DNA of 64,000 bases from Aegilops tauschii subsp. strangulata. Its lineage: Eukaryota; Streptophyta; Magnoliopsida; Poales; Poaceae. The notes beneath the pieces are model-generated. The model had not been told where the DNA came from. It was given only the letters and a program-made list of their open reading frames with translations, and made no database searches. Location of the stretch: the NCBI RefSeq assembly GCF_002575655.3, contig NC_053036.3, positions 162,354,627 through 162,418,626 of the forward strand, given 5' to 3'. Within the stretch, counting starts at the first letter, position 1, and the number at the start of each line of letters is the position of its first letter. This document shows positions 22,957 to 35,199 of the stretch, piece after piece. Both the position numbers and the translations under genes were made by a program.

Positions 22957-24702
22957 GACCATATCTGGACGTTGATAAACCGCCAACTCCGGCAAGAGCT
23001 GCTGATGAACAAGATGATGACGTTATGATTACTGGCACTGGCCACTCTACTCCAGGCAACCCTGTAGCTTTGTCAAAGCATACTGCCAAGGATGATCTCT
23101 CTGCTATCGGCAAAGGCAAATGGAATGCCGATTTATCAAGCTTCGCCAACCTCAATGTTCAAGATATTCACTCTGGCTTCTTGAACCATCTATATACCAG
23201 CCGTGGCTATGAAGCTAGTTTGGTAAACTTGATGAAGGAGCGATATGAGGTAACTACTGTTTTTCTCCTTTGTCCAATTGCAGTTCATCGACTCGTAGTA
23301 GCTCCCAAGTGACGGTTTATGATACCAATCTAAACCGGGACTTTTGTCATAACTTAACTTTGCCTATTTAGCCTCCAGGGACCGGATTACCTTGTTAAGA
23401 TGAACCGGTTCCTTAAAATTTGCCATACTGCTCTTTCGCCGGTATAGTCCCCAAGGGCCGGTTTAACTTTATAAAGATGAACCGGGACTGTAGAAGAGTT
23501 CCCATACCAACAACTTTTTGAGCAAACACACATTAGCCCCCAAGTGCCAAGCTTAATACTTGTATTGTGCTTGGGACTTGTAAAAATTTCTGAGTAAAAG
23601 CAAATATGCTTTAGCCCCCAAGTACTAAGGGCATAACTTGTTATGTGCTTGGTACTTCAAATATGTACTGTCAACTCATTATGTATCTGTCTCTTTACAG
23701 GCGGAGCTGAGCAAGAAGGAACGCCAAACCGCTGATCTGCAAGAGAACATCAAAACCCAGCAAGCTGAAGCCTCCAAAGCGAAGGAAGAGTTGACCCGCG
23801 CTCTAGGCGCTATGGAGAAACTGAAAGAGGGCTTCAACAAAGAGCGGGCGGATTGGGAGACTGAAAAAGCCGCTTTGATAAAAAGGGCTGAAAACGTAGA
23901 AGCCGCTCTTAAACCGGTGGTTGACGAGCTGACTGGTGTAAAGCGGCAAGTGCATGCTATGACCGCTGCTGTGTTTGGTAAACATCCTTCCTTTATGCTT
24001 TCAACATATCCTCTCATGCGTTGCCGGTTTACTGATGTTTGTAATGATACAGGAACCCGCATTAGCCATCTGGGCTCTGATGTGCAGAAGAAGTTGAAAG
24101 CTGCCTACACGCTGATAGAGCAACTATATACCGGCGCACAATGGATTATCTGCACCGCTTCGCACAATAATCCACCCCCGACGTTGATCAAGGATACCTT
24201 AGACATGCTATCTATGCTGCCTGCCCGGATAGAAGAGCTGAAGAGGTCTACTGCAAGGGCTGGCGCTCTGACCGTGCTAACCCGAGCAAAAGCATGGGTG
24301 CCTGATATTGATCCGACAGACGTGGCTAAAGGCTACCCAAGCTTGAAAGAAGACGGATCAGAATTTTGCACTGAAGATCTCCGCGCCATAAACTAGGAAG
24401 TATGTCCACTGGCTTGTCAACTTGCTAAAGAAGCTGATCTTTCACATTATCAGGCGAGTTATGATATCAATAACAAGCGGGTTGCTGCACCAGCTCCTGA
24501 AACTCAAAGCCTGATCCCTCCAATCCGTAAGCACACTTATGCCCCTGATATTGAACCGTCCACCCTTATAACCGACGAAGCTGTGTTCCAAACTTTAACT
24601 GGGATCGACTGGACAACTATTGACTTCCAGCCGCTGGGTAGGGACGAAGAAGAAGAACCGGTGCAAGATGACCCGCAGCCGTCAGGTCAAGCTGCTCAGT
24701 GA
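22957..24702 (+). pseudogene. Antisense gene of Tat element 1 (3' part), coiled coil
   Basis: On the strand opposite gag-pol, exons are visible at about 22957-23249, 23701-23977 and 24053-24702, with GTAACT..TTACAG and GTAAAC..ATACAG junctions. Exon 2 encodes a Lys/Glu-rich coiled coil (SKKERQTADLQENI onward). Exon 3 has a helical domain (DVQKKLKAAYTLIEQLY) and an acidic C-terminus. A TAG at 24394-24396 interrupts the frame, which otherwise continues to a TGA at 24700-24702. Such genes in Tat elements normally begin with the domain Pfam calls putative gypsy-type transposon (PF04195). That domain is missing here because of the truncation. Its role in the element life cycle is unknown to me. 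Confidence 0.65.
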
Positions 24703-25371
24703 TCATAACCCGGGGGCCGGTTTAACCTTCCATACTGCAATGTTTATTGAGAAACAATTATTCCTTTGGGTACTGAAACGCCTTGTAATAGGCTAGTTAA
24801 AACACTTGGTCTATTATGCCTTCGTGCATATTTATCTGCAACTGATGCGTGTTAATCCGCCATGCTTTGAGATATGATGTTCATAATCCATAGCTATTTA
24901 TTGCAATTGTTCCTGCAGATAAAAAGCTTAAAACGCCCTGGCGGTTTACCACCGGGCGGGTCATGATACCCAACTATATATATGACCAAGTTTTATAACC
25001 AAGGTTGTAAAAGATAACCAAGTATGGAAATATATGATACCTGCGACCTTTAGGCATAGTGTTGGCCGACCAACCTTGTAATGAAGGTAATAACCTTAAT
25101 CCGGAGTAAAAGTATCTCCTGTTATATAATGCCGGTTTACAACAAAACCGTTCCGGGTTGTGATAAACACCGGCTTATTCCATACTGGTGACTATGAGTC
25201 AAAACCAGACCGGGCTGATAGTCTCCGGATTATAACTTGGGCATGTACTGACAACTTGTAGTTGACAGCCCAACCGGGTTGATAAACACTGGTTTGAAAA
25301 CATCACAAATCTTAGCAGAAGAAAAAGAAACTTAGCAAGAGGCAAATAAAACCGTTGTAGTCGAGGCTTTT
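24703..25371. other. Tat element 1 non-coding spacer
   Basis: Sequence between the antisense gene and the 65-bp array, rich in CCGGTT and ACCGG phrases. No frame or terminal structure is supported. Confidence 0.5.
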
Positions 25372-25770
25372 CACGGGCTGCCAGGCCCCAAATTTGATCA
25401 AGAGGTGTTGCTATGGTTCGGGTTCGACCAAGCCCCCAAGTGATGCTGTGGCATTACGCCGATCAAAAGGCATTGCTATGGTTCGGGTTCGACCAAGCCC
25501 CCAAGTGATTCTGTGGCTTTACGCCGATCAAGAGGCGTAGCCATGGTTCGGGTTCGACCATGCTCCCAAGTGATGCTGTGGCATTACACCGATCAAGAGG
25601 CGTGGCTATGGTTCGGATATGACCAAGCCCCCAAGTGATTCTGTGGCTTTACGCCGATCAAGAGGCATAGACATGGCTCGGGTTCGACCATGCTCCCAAG
25701 TGATGCTGTGGCATTGTGCCGATCAAGAGGTGTAGCTATAGTTCGGATACGACCAAGCCCCCAAGTGATC
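25372..25770 (+). repeat. 65-bp tandem array inside Tat element 1
   Basis: The phrase CCCAAGTGAT recurs at about 25437, 25501, 25566, 25631, 25696 and 25761, a period of 64-65 bp. Each unit holds GCCGATCAAGAGGC, TGGTTCGGGTTCGACCA and CTCCCAAG or CCCCCAAG. Two sub-types alternate (AAGCCCCC and ATGCTCCC; GATTCTGTGGC and GATGCTGTGGC), pointing to duplication of a dimer. Confidence 0.85.
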
Positions 25771-25949
25771 TGATATCAAGCTTTAAGAAGCTAAATCAAG
25801 GGGTAAACCGGACGCCGCTTTGTAAGCTCCATGTAACCACACGTGACGTAAGAAAACAACAGATACCCCGCTTTAGCTGAGGTTCCGGTTTATTATATTG
25901 ATCATAATATATACAATGTCATAATATGTACATAAGTAGAGCCTGTAGC

Positions 25950-27330
25950 TCAAGTATAGTAGGGCTGAAGGTGAGCAATATTCCACGGCCGGTTGGTTTC
26001 CTCCTCCGATTTACGTGAGTCTTTGCGCTCTCGAACATCGATTAGGTAGTATGACCCATTGTGCAAATCCTTGCTGACCACAAAAGGCCCTTCCCAAGGG
26101 GGGGATAGCTTGTGCATATCCGTCTGATCCTGGATGAGTCGAAGCACCAAATCTCCTTCTTGAAAGGTTCTGGTTCTAACCCGGCGGCTCTGATAACGAT
26201 GCAGATCTTGCTGATAAATCGCCGAACGGGCTGCCGCCATGTCACGCTCCTCATCTAACAGGTCAAGAGCTTCCTACCGTGCCTTCTCGTTATCCGCTTC
26301 AACATATGCCGCTACACGAGGCGAGTCATGACAGATGTCACTAGGAAGAACCGCTTCCGCTCCATAAACCATGAAGAACGGCGTGTAGCCTGTCGATCTG
26401 TTGGGTGTGGTATTGATGCTCCATAACACTGAAGGTAACTCTTCAACCCAACAACCCGGCGTCCGTTGCAAAGGAACCATAAGCCGGGGTTTGATGCCTC
26501 TCAAGATCTATTGATTGGCCCTCTCCGCTTGACCATTGGACTGGGGGTGAGCCACTGATGACACGTCAAGCCGGATGTGCTCACGTTGACAGAACTCCTT
26601 CATGGCACCCTTTGACAGATTGGTACCATTGTCTGTTATAATGCTGTGTGGAAAGCCAAACCGGAAGATCACCTTTTTGATGAATTGAACTGACGTGGCT
26701 GCATCACACTTACTAACTGGCTCTGCCTCCACCCACTTCGTGAACTTATCAACCGCCACCAAAAGGTGGGTCTTCTTATCCTTGGACCTCTTGAAAGGCC
26801 CAACCATATCCAGCCCCCAAGTTGCAAACGGCCAGGTGATTGGAATGATCCTCAATTCTTGAGCTGGTACATGAGCACGCCGTGAGAATTTCTGACAGCC
26901 ATCACATCTTTTAACCAAGTCCTCGGCATCAGCATGAGCTGTCAACCAATAGAAACTGTGACGAAACGCCTTGGCCACCAAAGATTTTGAACCGGCGTGG
27001 TGTCCACAATCTCCTTCGTGGATCTCACGCAAAATTTCATGGCCTTCATCAGGAGATACACAACGTTGAAACACCCCTGTCACACTGCAATGATGCAACT
27101 CTCCATTGATAATAGTCATGGACTTGGACCGCCGGGTTATCTGCCTGGCCAAAGTTTCATCCTCTGGTAACTCGCCCCGGTTTATATACGCCAGATACGG
27201 AACCATCCAATCCGGGATAACACGTAAAGCCGCCACCAACCGAGCCTCCGGATCAGGAACAGCCAAATCCTCTTCACCAGGGAGCTTGACGGACGGATTA
27301 TGCAAAACATCCAGGAAGACATTAGGTGGA
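25950..27330 (-). pseudogene. Tat element 1 integrase region, broken
   Basis: The minus frame of 27617-26508 contains the integrase zinc-binding region (GHHAG, then CDGCQ) and the core motifs GLDMVGP, ITDNGTN and GQAERAN, so all three catalytic acidic residues are present. A stop follows directly at about 26505. The C-terminal part continues in separate frames at 26504-26274 (ending at a stop) and 26240-25950. The integrase would be cut just after the catalytic core. Confidence 0.8.
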
Positions 27331-27916
27331 ACCGGTTTACGTTGGGAGCCCAGGCGGCTTAAAGCGTCTGCTGCTTCGTTCTTCCGCCGGTCCACATGAT
27401 CCACCTGATAACCTTTGAAGTGACCTGCAACAATATCCACCTCACGACGATATGCTGCCATTAGTGGGTCCTTGGAATCCCAAGTGCTAGACACTTGTTG
27501 AGCCACTAGATCTGAGTCACCGAAGCATTTAACTCGGCTGAGATTCATCTCCTTAGCCATCCGAAGACCATGGAGTAAGGCCTCATATTCAGCTACATTA
27601 TTAGTGCAAGGGAACATTAAACGGACAACATAACAAAACTTATCACCTCGCGGGAAGTTAACACAACTCCAGCCCCTGAGCCCTCCAATTGCCTGGACCC
27701 ATCAAAATGAATAGTCCAATAAGTGTGATCCGGCTTCTCTTCTGGTGCTCGTAATTCTGTCCAATCATTGATGAAATCCACAAGTGCCTGAGATTTGATC
27801 GCCGGTCGGGGTATGTATTTCAACCCGTGAGGCCCGAGCTTGATAGCCCACTTAGCAATCCGACCAGTTGCCTCCCTATTCTGGATTATATCCCCCAAAG
27901 GGGCAGAGCTGACCAC
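27331..27916 (-). pseudogene. Tat element 1 second RNase H (aRNH-like)
   Basis: Frame 27916-27617 has HFDGSRQL, the first catalytic aspartate of an RNase H. Frame 27617 onward has NNVAEYEALL, FGDSDL and NEAADALS, the remaining catalytic positions. The two frames meet at about 27617 with a frameshift. It lies between the polymerase-linked RNase H and the integrase, the arrangement described for Tat elements with two RNase H domains. Confidence 0.75.
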
Positions 27917-27931
27917 CGTGATGGGATGACC

Positions 27932-28957
27932 TTAGAAATACTGCTTAAGCTTCCGGCTTGCCATGAAAACCCCATACACCAATTTTTGCCAATGCGGGTA
28001 CCTCTGCTTGGATTCAATGAGTACTTCACTAATATAGTGAATCGGCCGCTGAACCGGATATTCCTTTCCTGCCTCCTTGCGCTCCACTACAATAGCCACA
28101 CTAACAGCCCGAGCGTTAGCTGCCACATATAGCAACAATGGCTCTTTGTCAACCGGAGCAGCGAGAACCGGCGGATTAGCTAGCTGCCGCTTTAAGTCCT
28201 CAAATGCTTCATTAGCGGCGTCACTCCAGACGAAGTTATCCATTTTCTTCAGAATCTGATACAAAGGGATGGCCTTCTCGCCGAGGCGACTGACAAAACG
28301 GCGCAACGCGGCAATCCGGCCTGCCAGGCATTGAACATCATTGATACACTTCGGTTTAGCCAAGGAGGTGATGGCTTTGATTTTTTCCGGATTACCTTTA
28401 ATGCCCCTGTTAGACACCAAAAAACCCAAGAGCTTGCCTGCAGGTACACCAAAGACACACTTGGCCGGATTAAGCATCATTTTATAAACCCGCAGGTTAT
28501 CAAAGGTTTCCTTCAAGTCATCAATCAATGTCTCTTTTTTCCTTGATTTCACCACAATATCATCCACATAGGTGTGAACATTGCGGCTGATCTGTTTATG
28601 AAGAAAATTTTGCACACACTGTTGATAAGTTGCCTGTGCACTCTTGAGCCCAAAGGGCATGGACACATAGCAGAAGGCTCCAAAGGGAGTTATGAAGGCC
28701 GTCTTCTCCTAGTCCTTAACTGCCATTTTGATCTGATGATAACCAGAATATGCATCCAAAAAACTTAACCGCTCACAACCCGCCGTAGCATCAATAATCT
28801 GATCAATACGGGGGAGGGCAAAAGAATCTGCTGGACAAGCTTTGTTGAGATCTGTGTAGTCCACACACATACGCCAAGTGCCATTCTTCTTGAGGACCAG
28901 CACCGGATTAGCCAACCACTCAGGATGGAATACTTCAACTATAAATCCAGCCGCCAA
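27932..28957 (-). pseudogene. Tat element 1 reverse transcriptase with linked RNase H
   Basis: The first frame (28957-28709) contains RMCVDYTDLNKACP and DAYSGYHQIKM. The second (28666-27932) starts MSMPFGLKSAQATYQQ, has the YVDDIVVKS catalytic loop, then GKLLGFLVSNRGI, and ends with the linked RNase H, in which YHQ and VYGVFMASRKL mark the end. A single TAG near 28708 separates them, with the flanking motifs otherwise contiguous, so one substitution explains the break. Confidence 0.82.
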
Positions 28958-29152
28958 GAGCCTGGCTACTTCTTCTCCAATAGCTTTGCGTCTTTCTTCA
29001 TTGAACCGGCGGAGAAACTACTTGACCGGTTTATACTTAGGATCAACATTGAGAGTGTGCTCAGCGAGTTCTCTCGGTACACCAGGAATGTCAGAAGGCT
29101 TCCATGCAAAGATGTCCCGATTCTCACGGATGAACTCGATGAGCGCACTTTC
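28958..29152 (-). other. Tat element 1 linker between protease and RT
   Basis: The minus strand carries a basic linker of the kind between protease and RT in this lineage (KLLEKK, INRSSS). The frame is broken relative to both neighbours and is not a separate gene. Confidence 0.5.
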
Positions 29153-29964
29153 CTATTTCGGATCCAAGTTAGCGCTGATGCTAAACTGCTTGGATGAATC
29201 GCCGGGCACGAAGTCAACAAGTTTAGTCTCATCAGCCGATTTAAACTTCAGTGCCGGATCATGCTCTGTAGTTGGTTTCTTCAACGAAGTCATATCTGCC
29301 GGATCAACATTGTCTTTGTAAAACTTCAACTCCTCTGTTGCACAAACCGACTCAGCATAAGCCGCATCACCTTCCTCACATTCCAGAGCAATCTTGCAGC
29401 TTCCATGCACGGTTATAGTTCCCTTGTGACCTGGCATCTTGAGCTGTAGATAGACATAACAAGGCCGTGCCATAAACTTAGCATAAGCTGGCCGTCCAAA
29501 TAGAGCATGATACGGGCTTCTGATTTTCACCACTTCAAAGGTAAAGGTTTCTGATCTCGAGTCATGCTCATCTCCAAAAGCCACCTCCAGAGCTATCTTA
29601 CCAACAGGATATGCCGACTTACCAGGCACACACCATGGAACACCGTATTGGACGGTTTAAGATTTTTATCTGTTAGCCCCATGCGACGGAAAGTTTCATA
29701 ATAAAGGATATTGATACTACTCCCTCCATCCATGAGTACCTTAGTGAACTTATAACCTCCCACCTGAGGTGCCACCACTAGAGCCAGATGACCCGGATTG
29801 TCAACCCAGGGTGGATGATCGTCTCTACTCCACACAATGGGTTGCTCGGACCAGCGTAAATAACGGGGCACCGCCGGTTCAACGGCATTCACCACCCTTT
29901 TATGAAGCTTCTGATCGCGCTTGTCCAAGATAGTGGTGAAGACATGATACTGTCCGCTATTCAA
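29153..29964 (-). pseudogene. Tat element 1 protease region, frame-broken
   Basis: Frame 29964-29593 holds the aspartic protease active site DGGSS (in MDGGSSINILYY). Frame 29629-29153 continues with the C-terminal half (PYHALFGRPAYAKF) and an acidic tail. The two overlap at 29593-29629 in different phases, consistent with a single-base indel there. The DGGSS form is usual for these elements. Confidence 0.8.
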
Positions 29965-30000
29965 CTGCTTCGGATTGCTCTGGTAACCCGACTGCTGCTG

Positions 30001-32464
30001 CTACTGCTGATTGCCCTGATGATTATAGCCACCTTGGTTACCTTGATTACTTTGATTGTTATGTCCACCCTGATTGCCATGGAACCCTGAACCGGAATTT
30101 CCTCCACCTGAACCGCCTCCTGATCCATGATCATACCGGAAAGAGTCAGAATTTTTGAACTCTTGCATGATGTAACAATCTTTCCAGAGGTGTGTGGATG
30201 GTTCCTCCTTCGTCCCATGCTTTGGACAGGGCTGGTTTAACAGATATGACAAACGGTCCGGGTTGGGATTTGGCATTCCATTGCGCCGGGGCGGTTTACC
30301 CTTACGCCGCTGGCCCTTGTCATGTGTATTAGTGTTAGCCACAAAGTCTAAACCGTGGTCCACTTTACGCTTGCCGCCGTTTCCATGACCCGCCGGGTTG
30401 TGGTGTTGCCCTTTGGCGTTGCCGCTCTTCTTTCCCTTCCCTGTCTTATCATCGTCAGACTCGGGATCCTTGGTACTATCAGAGTCAGCATACTTCACTA
30501 GTGCAGCCATGAGGGTTCCCATGTCATTACAATGACGTTTAAGCCGTCCCAACTTCAACTTCAATGGTTCAAACCGGCAATTGCCTTCCAATGTTAAAAC
30601 TGCGGTGTCAGCGTTGATGCGGTCTGATGAATGCAAAATCTCCGAAACCCGGCGCACCCAATGGGTTGTTGACTCTCCTTCCTCCTAGACACAGGCAGCT
30701 AGGTCCACAATTGACATGGGCTGCTTGCATGTATCCTCGAAATTCTGAATAAACCGGGCTCTCAACTCGGCCCATGACCTGATAGAATTAGCCGGTAAGC
30801 TCTTTAGCCAAGTGCGGGCCATTCCTTCTAGCATCATGGTGAAGTACTTCGCACATGCCGCATCATCCACGTCCAGCATCTCCATGGCCATCTCATAGCT
30901 TTCGACCCATGTTTCAGGGGATAAATCGGCGGTGTAATTCGGCACCTTGCGCGGGCCCTTGAAATCTTTGGGCAGGCGCACATTGCACAACGCCGGGACA
31001 AGACATGGCACTCCCAAGGAACTAGAGGTAACTCCTGGTTCCACCGATGTGGTTGGATGAACCGGAGTAAGCTGACGGGCCTCGTGCTGCGCCGCTAACT
31101 CGGCCTCTCTGCGTGCCTGAGCCCGGTCCACCACCTCCTGAGCATCACCGGCACCACCCGCCGGATTATGGCCACGGGGCGGATCACGGTTCCGCGCATT
31201 GCTTGATACTGCCGGTTCATCCATACGCCTGCTGTAACTCCGGCTTGGACGGGGAGTGGAATGAACCCGGTCGCGACTATATGAATAAGCCTCCTGTTGA
31301 ATCAAGGCTGTCTGAAGAAGCTCCTTAACCCGACGCGTCTCGACCGCTGCTGGAGAATCGCCTTCGATCGGGATGGCCGCCAGCCGTGAAGCGGCAGCGA
31401 CAATGTTGTCCATTGGGTTAGAATAATGACCCGGTGGTGTGGGGACATGAAGTACCACAACGTTGTTCTGACGAGGCGGATCCACCAAACGTGGCTGAAC
31501 CGGCGCCCCTGCTCCGGGTGCCTCTGCCCGGTTTACCACCGGCGGATTACCGGTTCCTGGTCCTGGGGTGTTAAAGAGATTTCTAGCCTCATAAACCAGC
31601 GGTGGGCGAGATCGGTGCCTCCTCTTCAGGACTTCGTTTGACACACTCTGATCTAGCATAATCCGATAAGCTTGTGCATCCAAAGCGGCCCGCTCCGCGG
31701 CTATCCTGGTATCCTCAGCTGCTATGTTGGCTTTTGCCTGGGTGATCTGATCTTTCACTTTCACGATTTCCGCATTGTGTGTATCCTGATCCGCCGGGTT
31801 AACCTCCGCCATCAGTGTTGCCAACATGTCAAACAAATCAGATAAAACCTGAGCCGGCGGTCGCACAGGGCCTCCTGCCCCAGCCGCTGCTGCCGCCGCT
31901 GATCCGGAAATCAATGCCGCTGCGGTCGAAGAGTGGAGCGCTGGTTGTGTGCCGGCCATGAAGATCGCCACCCGGCTTGGCAGATCAGAGGGGTCTGGAA
32001 TACTGTCGCCATCGGAACAGCCCCCAATCCTGCCATCTTGTAATTGATATAACGACTCGGTCTCTCCAGTCGATGACTCGTCGCCGGAATAAACGACGGT
32101 CTCACCACCAGATTCCGATCTATCCTCAGATTCCCCTCCATGGATAACTCCCACGAAGGCACGCTTCATGATAGGCTTGACCCGGGCAGATCTCGCACGC
32201 TGAGCCGTTTCGATGAGGTCGGTGCAGATGTCCAGCTCAGGGCCCGGTTCGCCGATCTTGCCAATGAAAACGTGTATGCTACCAAAGGGGACCCGGTACC
32301 CGTACTCGATTGAGCCGGCCTCGGGGCCCCAGCCTGCATCGTCGATGTAGAGCTTGCCCCGACGACTCTTGGTCATCCGGCCCACAGCGTAACCCTTGAG
32401 TCCTTTGAAGTTGCCCTCCAAGAACTTGAAACCATCGTGCGATAGCCCCACGGTGGGCGCCAAC
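30001..32464 (-). pseudogene. Tat element 1 gag, broken once
   Basis: The minus frame from inside the element to 30685 encodes about 580 residues: an N-terminal domain (KLYIDDAGWG, FGSIHVFIGKIGEPGPELD), an acidic Ser/Gly-rich linker, and the capsid core (YEMAMEMLDVDDAACAKYF, ARTWLKSLP, SIRSWAELRARFIQNF). A TAG at about 30685 ends it. The frame 30657-30001 continues with the remaining capsid and a basic tail holding a C..H..H..C cluster (CPKHG..THLWKDC) and Gly/Asn-rich repeats. The longer 611-codon reading is partly an artefact: its first residues lie in the LTR. Confidence 0.78.
32447..32464 (-). other. Primer binding site of Tat element 1
   Basis: On the minus strand GTTGGCGCCCACCGTGGGG lies directly inside the 5' LTR. 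This form of binding site is common next to LTRs of grass gypsy elements. I do not assign the tRNA. Confidence 0.7.
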
Positions 32465-32988
32465 TGTCGTGGTTTTGTCACGGCAGATGTCCTAGAGAAA
32501 GGACTTAGTCGTGGAGCCATCGCTACGGGTTAGCTTGAAGGGGTTAAAGCGGACAAGGGACACAAGAGAGTTTTATACTAGTTTGGCCCCTTCGATGAAG
32601 GTAAAAGCCTACGTCTAGTTGTGATGGAATTGATGGGGTTTCAATGACCAGGGAGCGAATACGCTTTGCCTGAGTCTCGAGTTATTGTCTGTTGTCCTGA
32701 ACCGCCGCCGGGTCGTCCCCTTATATACATGGGTTGACGCCCGTCGGTTTACAGACTCCGAGGCCGGCTCATAATCGTGTCCGGCTCGGTCTCTGCTACG
32801 CATATCTTACAACACAAGTTTACATCTCAATGCCGGTTTGTGTCTACATGCCTTAAACCGGCTTTGGGCCCTGGGCCTTCATGAAGCGTCACCGTCTGTC
32901 TTCAAGGGCTTCAGATACAGAGGAACTACTTATGAAGTTAACCCGGCCTCTCCTGGCCGGTTTACGCCCAGTGGTAATATCCCCAATA
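32465..32988 (-). repeat. 5' LTR of Tat element 1 (only LTR present)
   Basis: It begins (plus strand) TGTCGTGGTTTTGTCACGG at 32465. Its other end is near 32988 (CCCCAATA, probably a mutated CA terminus). A TATA-like motif lies at about 32721-32728 (TTATATAC; TATA in element orientation). No second copy was found left of 22957. Confidence 0.75.
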
Positions 32989-34282
32989 GATGCGTTCACA
33001 AGTTACTGCACCAGTTTCACATACTAGTAGTACTAGTCAATGTGTACGTGCAATGCACGTTAATTTGGAAGTATACTAAGTGCATGCAGATATTAAGTAG
33101 GATATTATTTGCGTGTTATTATGTGATTAGCACTATTTTTGGCGTGAAATTAACTGCATGCTAAACATGTTGAGCGCTCGACATTGAAGCAGTCTAGGTC
33201 ATTGGATGAGAAGGAATACATGTGGCTTGATAACGTTTTTCATGGAAACCATAGATCAAACCATAGATTTCATTTAGTCTGACTCCGACTTTACATTCAT
33301 ACGACGATTGATCTAAAATAAACGGAAATGATAAACGTTCAGATTTTAAGCATGGCAATCTGAATGTTTTTCATGGCAAATTTAGATTACGCGGTGGCGG
33401 CGTGGGCGTCTTGCAGTGGGAAGAGGCTCCTCTGCCCTGCTCTGTGTGTCATTGGGCCACTGACTGACGGCGAGGAAGAGATAAGATTGTAGTGATACCA
33501 GGTAGTGCAGGGTTGATTTTAAACTGCGGCGCCGACGCCATTAGAAGTGGGGGCAGTTGGGACGAAGGTGGGCAACGGAGCCTGGTCAAAGGGCTCTCCT
33601 CCCGGTGAGCCTGTGCAGCGGTCTGCTTGCACGCCTCTCGGTCAGCCGGCGTAGCGGTCTGCTCTTACGCATCCCGTCGACTCACACGCTTGCTCGGACG
33701 ACACCTGCCGATGAGAAGCGGGACTCGTGGCGGCACTTAAACACCCACGGTTTCAATAGTGAAAGCGTTCGCCATAACGTGACAGGTCTTTGTTCCAGAA
33801 TACCTTGGCTCTTCATTTGTGCAACTTCTCATAAGCATCTCCATATCACGAGACCATGGTCAGTTTCATGAATTTCCGATCACTTTTGGATTTTCTGAAA
33901 TTTAAAATCCAGGATTCGAAACAATATCATAACCTGCATCATGCAATAAATTTTCAAGCGATACATATTTCATGTTGTATTTCTTAAGAAAGGATTTGGT
34001 CAAACATTTTGCTTAGTTAGACTTCAGATAAGTTATATATGCAGAGTAAAAGGATAATCCCTCCGTACCAGTGCATTGCCTGATATATTAACTCAAGTAC
34101 TAGGCACGAACAAACGGGCTCAATTCTGTGCTCATCCTAGTTGACGAGTGACCTTGGGTAGCGGCGACCGAGGGAATTGAACCGTGCTCGGCACGGTAGG
34201 TAACGTTGTCTAGTTACTAAAGCATCCCTCCATTTTTCATCGGTATTCATCATGTACCGGGAACATGAGGGGAATTTCCTAG
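32989..34282. other. No supported gene; unrelated flank
   Basis: This 1.3-kb stretch lies between the Tat LTR and the second duplicated segment. A phrase ACTAGTCAATGTGTACGTGCAATGCACG at 33032 resembles one at 62853 (ACTAGCAAGATGCCCGTGCATTGCATG). That pattern often marks grass repeat ends, but no family can be assigned. The frame at 33557-33871 is not supported by any domain. Confidence 0.35.
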
Positions 34283-34803
34283 GGCTGGAATTCTGGCCGC
34301 CAGATATTTCGACTCGAAACGCGGAGGCTCGACTGGTTGGGGTTGGCTACTGTGCGTGCCACGCACGCCACCAGAAGGACACGAGCCCCTTTTTTTAGGA
34401 TCAACACGAGCCAGGGTCTGGCTGGTACGCGATTGGGTCCTACCATTCGAGAATACGAAAGGAATCTTTTAAATTGCCGAACGAATCTATGTGTACTACA
34501 ATGCCCGTATTTTCCTTGCAAATAATAATCTCAATGTGGTAATTGATTTATGACGAGTTCTTGAATTAGAGTGAGTTTGTGATATAGTGATCTCAACGTG
34601 GATTTCACATTTCATGGTATCCCTAGTAAGTTTTTCATTGCAAATTCAAATTTAAAAGATGAACGGTATGGTGGTGAGAAAACTTTGTATGTATCAAGCA
34701 TATGACCACGCACGCACATACACACACGAATACAACAACAATCCAGTAAGTATAGTGCACCTATTTTTCCAAACCATGCATGTATGACACGAATTCAAAA
34801 ATA

Positions 34804-34963
34804 CTCCTTTTGTTCCTAAATATCAGTCTTTTAGAGATTTCAACAAGTGACTACATACGGAGTAAAATGAGTGAATCTACACTCTCAAATATGTCAATAT
34901 ACATCCGTATGTGGCAGTCCATTTGAAATCTCTAAAAAGACTAATATTTAGGAACGAAGGGAG
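34804..34963. mobile_element. Stowaway MITE (Tc1/mariner type), 160 bp
   Basis: The ends CTCCTTTTGTTCC and GGAACGAAGGGAG are near-inverted, the body forms a long inverted repeat (AAATATCAGTCTTTTAGAGATTTCA and its complement), and TA flanks both sides (34802-34803, 34964-34965). This is the classic Stowaway form abundant in Triticeae. Confidence 0.92.
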
Positions 34964-35199
34964 TAAAATGTAAGACATGCAGGGTCCTCAATTCAATATT
35001 TAAAATGAACAGGAAACTGAAACATGAATATTAAGTCTAGTACTACATACATACAAATGCTGTGTTTAGGCGGAGCTATGTAGATTGTCGGGGGTTAACC
35101 CCTCGACCTTAGATAAAATTGTGAAGCTCTATTTAGGATTGTTTAGATTGTATTATTTGAACATTATATTTGTCCCCACCCTCCAAAACACCGATTGAT

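Larger units (their letters stand above)
22957..32988 (-). mobile_element. Left-truncated Tat-lineage Ty3/gypsy element
   Basis: Element in minus orientation. The 5' LTR (32465-32988), PBS, gag, protease, RT, two RNase H regions, integrase, a 65-bp repeat array and an antisense gene are present. The expected left LTR and the first part of the antisense gene are missing. A second RNase H domain plus an antisense gene downstream of pol are hallmarks of Tat-lineage grass elements. Every polyprotein section carries stops or frame breaks, so this copy is old and inactive. The left edge (about 22957) coincides with the end of homology between the two duplicated flanking segments. No target-site duplication can be shown. 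Confidence 0.85.

Noticed and set aside
25372..25770. 65-bp array as a CRISPR-like array
   Set aside because: Units are contiguous with no unique spacers and lie inside a plant retrotransposon.
33557..33871. Plus-strand frame of 104 codons
   Set aside because: Arg/Ser/Leu-rich, no recognisable domain, no promoter and no homologous copy in the window.
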